DNA of 64,000 bases from Megachile rotundata (lineage: Eukaryota > Arthropoda > Insecta > Hymenoptera > Megachilidae): NCBI RefSeq assembly GCF_050947335.1, contig NC_134991.1, forward strand, positions 5,146,001-5,210,000, given 5' to 3'. Positions within the stretch are counted from its first letter, which is position 1. Every line of letters begins with the position of its first letter. Positions 61,648 to 64,000 of the stretch are shown one piece after another. The notes beneath the pieces were generated by a model. The model saw only the letters and a program-made list of their open reading frames with translations. It had not been told where the DNA came from and searched no databases. Made by a program: the position numbers and the translations under genes.

Positions 61648-63370
61648 GTAAGTTATAAACAAATAAAGCTTAACTGTTAATTAATAATATTCATTATATA
61701 TATTTTGCACCGAACATTATTTTTATTTTTCACGTTGTCATTAAAAATTTATCTTAATTTATCGTTTTCAATAATTTAAGGTTAATTCTGTTAGTGTAAA
61801 AATAATCAATAAATAAATCTTACTGACACGATGTACCTAAATCGTAAATTTAAAATTTATGAATATTAAATATAATTTTTTGTATTTTTAGCTTTTATTG
61901 TACATTGTATATCATATTTTAATAAATTGATCATTACATATTTATCGCTAATTCCTTATTTAATTGATAGTTTCTATAAAGTTTCTTTTTCTTTCATCAA
62001 CTCAACCTATCAATATAATGAACATGATTACTTTATTGATTGGCATAAACTTTATTAATACAATGAAATAATTTAACTAAATTTTGTAAATTTAATTTTC
62101 GATAATCATAAAAAAACTTCGAGTTGGTTTTGGAAACCAAACGGTGAAACTTTGACGATATTTTTTAATTCTTATAAACAGAAAAGAAAATATTAATAAG
62201 CTACAAATAACAATTAGTGAAAAAATCATTTAAATAAATATAAGGCATGCAAGTTTTTAAGGTTTTAGTAGGCTATGTTATTTATTCACAATCAGAACAA
62301 TAATAATATTTTCTTTTCTTAAAAATGTATGGAAATAATTAACTTCAAATCGTAGTAAAACTTGTAAAATTAACAAAATTAATGAATAAAGTTGTAAATA
62401 TGAAAATATTTATGTAAATTTTTGCATCGGAATGAAAATAATTTAAATCGTTTTGAATTATCCTGAATGCTAATTTAGAAGAAAGTTCTAATTACTATTC
62501 AGTTTAATGTACACAATGGATCTTCATTATACACTATGTAATAAACTCACGATCATTGATTTCTTCGACCTGTTGATTGGAGTTCTCCCTTGAAGTCGAA
62601 ATGTTACATATTAATAACTTTATTAATGAATTACTCTGTTATTCAAATATACCAATAACTGCAACAAATATGCTCTCCAGATTTTGTGATACACCACTTC
62701 ATAACTATTCTTTGATAAAAAATACTTTTATTCGTACAACGCTTACATTTTTCAATAAATACATTCTTTATATAACTTAGTAATTAAAAAAACGATGAAA
62801 CAATAGAAATAGAAAATTTATTACTACTTTCGTTACAAAAGCAAAATTTCTTTTTTAATAATATTTAACTTAATGCAAGTAGTTTTATTAAGACTTTGTA
62901 TTTGTTAACAAAGTAAACAAATATTTATTACATATCTAAAATATTTATTTTAGATATAATAAGTTTCGGAAAATTTACTCATACTTTTCATTGTTTCTTT
63001 ACAATTTTTGCAATTTCGTAAAATTATAAATTAATACAACTTTGTATACATAATCAAATACATAAATCTACAAGAATCAAATTTTACCCTGAATTCAAAG
63101 CAAATAAATTTTGTAACCAAAACACAAAAACTGTGCTTTTACCTGCTACTTTATTAACTTCTTAGAATATTTTTGTGAATTTTTGTTAACAAAATATATT
63201 AGAGATTTAATACCTTTTTAAATTATTTATAGTTACTCTTTATTTATGATCAACTATCAAATTATACCAATAACCCAACCAATCCTCCAACAACTAATAA
63301 TAACCGTTTAAAATTATATTATACACGTATGATCAACGATTTTGTGCTAAATATGCCCGCATTGTTGACT
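61648..63370. other. AT-rich stretch, no firm exon
   Basis: Later exons of the 61522 gene may be hidden here, but apart from the weak 61892-61930 candidate I see none. The 67-codon frame at 62577-62780 has no recognisable motif. Confidence 0.4.
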
Positions 63371-63384
63371 GTTTCTAAGGAAAC
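63371..63384. promoter_or_regulatory. X-box-like palindrome (RFX site)
   Basis: GTTTCTAAGGAAAC fits the RFX X-box pattern GTHNYY-AT-RRNAAC except that the centre is AA instead of AT. It lies 342 bases upstream of the ATG at 63726, in a locally G+C-richer promoter-like region. X-boxes drive ciliary genes in animals. A single match of this size can be chance. Confidence 0.4.
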
Positions 63385-63725
63385 AACCCATCTGACGAAG
63401 GTGTCGATAACAACACGTTTATTCCGCACGCAAAACACAAAAGTACCTTACAGTCTTGTGAATAAAACGCGATAAGTGTTTCCTTTTAATTTTTCGTTGT
63501 AAAAAGTACCAGTGATTTTCATACTACAGCAACTTTAAATTAAACTAATCTAAATTTAAATTTAAAAAAAATCGTACACATTATATTATCAAATATATAT
63601 AGAATCGATATAAACACATTTATTTCTTTTTATTCTCCTATCACATTGTTTGCGTAAACTAAAATTCGCTTTCACCGAAAAAGTGAACATCAATTTTGAA
63701 TTAAAAGTACAAGAAATTTTACACA

Positions 63726-64000
63726 ATGACCGAAGTAGCGTCAGAATCGACAGTCACAGACGCCATTAATACTAAGATTATGAGCATATTGAATCCGGCT
63801 CTTCATCATCATGATCTCTTGCAAAGTTACGTGCGAGCACCTGTTGAGGGTCCTTCGAGTTCGAAGCAAACCGAAGAACCAGAAAATTTGAACGATCAGT
63901 CTCCCTCTTTGGGCATCTGTCTCGCTACGACATCCTCCGAGGATGTCAATAAAGAAAGTCAAGTTAGCGACAAAAAGAGGAAGAAGAAAAACGACAAGAA
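63726..64000 (+). CDS. N-terminus of an unrecognised protein, cut by the window edge
   Basis: ATG in good context (ACACAATGACC) opens a frame that runs without stop to the right edge, at least 91 codons. Base composition is clearly more G+C-rich than the surroundings, as expected for coding DNA here. The visible part (MTEVASESTVTDAINTKIM onward) is Ser/Thr/Glu-rich and probably disordered, and ends in a strongly basic run (DKKRKKKNDK) that could be a nuclear localisation signal or part of a Lys-rich linker. No domain is visible yet, so no function can be given. Confidence 0.75.
   Translation, partial: MTEVASESTVTDAINTKIMSILNPALHHHDLLQSYVRAPVEGPSSSKQTEEPENLNDQSPSLGICLATTSSEDVNKESQVSDKKRKKKNDK

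Overview
The window is eukaryotic nuclear DNA from an insect, most likely a hymenopteran (bee-like). The reasons are very high A+T, short GT-AG introns, Tc1/mariner and TTAA-target (piggyBac-like) elements, and an arthropod-type Deltameth_res mitochondrial protein. The species cannot be named from the sequence alone. Exon boundaries were built by hand from GT/AG sites, unbroken reading phase and remembered family conservation; no search was run.

Layout. 1-8258 is repeat-rich and has no recognised host exon. It holds a small inverted-repeat element (731-939), an 8-bp minisatellite (about 945-1835) and a 1.85-kb mariner with one internal stop (3235-5088). 8259-21764 (+) carries twelve exons of leishmanolysin-like metalloprotease (invadolysin); its 5' exons are not seen and probably lie off the left edge. 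One intron of that gene holds a 1.15-kb inverted repeat with 0.5-kb arms, and other introns hold degenerate minisatellites and a TTAA-flanked MITE. 21765-34524 is a gene-poor stretch with a deleted mariner (28774-29691) sitting inside a tandem repeat, a second TTAA-flanked MITE (31965-32450), a 32-bp tandem repeat and LINE-tail-like debris.

34525-58743 is the gene-dense part: exocyst subunit Sec3/EXOC1 (+, 11 exons, 859 aa); a convergent small mitochondrial Deltameth_res (prag01-like) gene (-, 3 exons, 91 aa); the small GTPase Rheb (-, 5 coding exons, 182 aa, CaaX end); a small secreted protein (+, 5 exons, 168 aa); an unrecognised 162-aa protein (-, 2 exons); and complex I subunit NDUFA12 (+, 3 exons, 139 aa). 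At the right end are the first coding exon of a possible TPR-like gene (61522-61647), with a mariner-type MITE in its presumed first intron, and the start of an unrecognised lysine- and serine-rich protein (63726 to the edge).

The genes are ordinary housekeeping or conserved genes with no operon logic: membrane traffic (Sec3), TOR growth control (Rheb), respiration (NDUFA12, the prag01-like protein) and a GPI-anchored protease. The less usual material is the repeat biology: a near-perfect intronic inverted repeat that would be transcribed as a long hairpin, two TTAA MITEs sharing a duplicated TATATCC-centred subterminal motif, and a recurring 8-9-bp minisatellite family whose period opens false reading frames on both strands.
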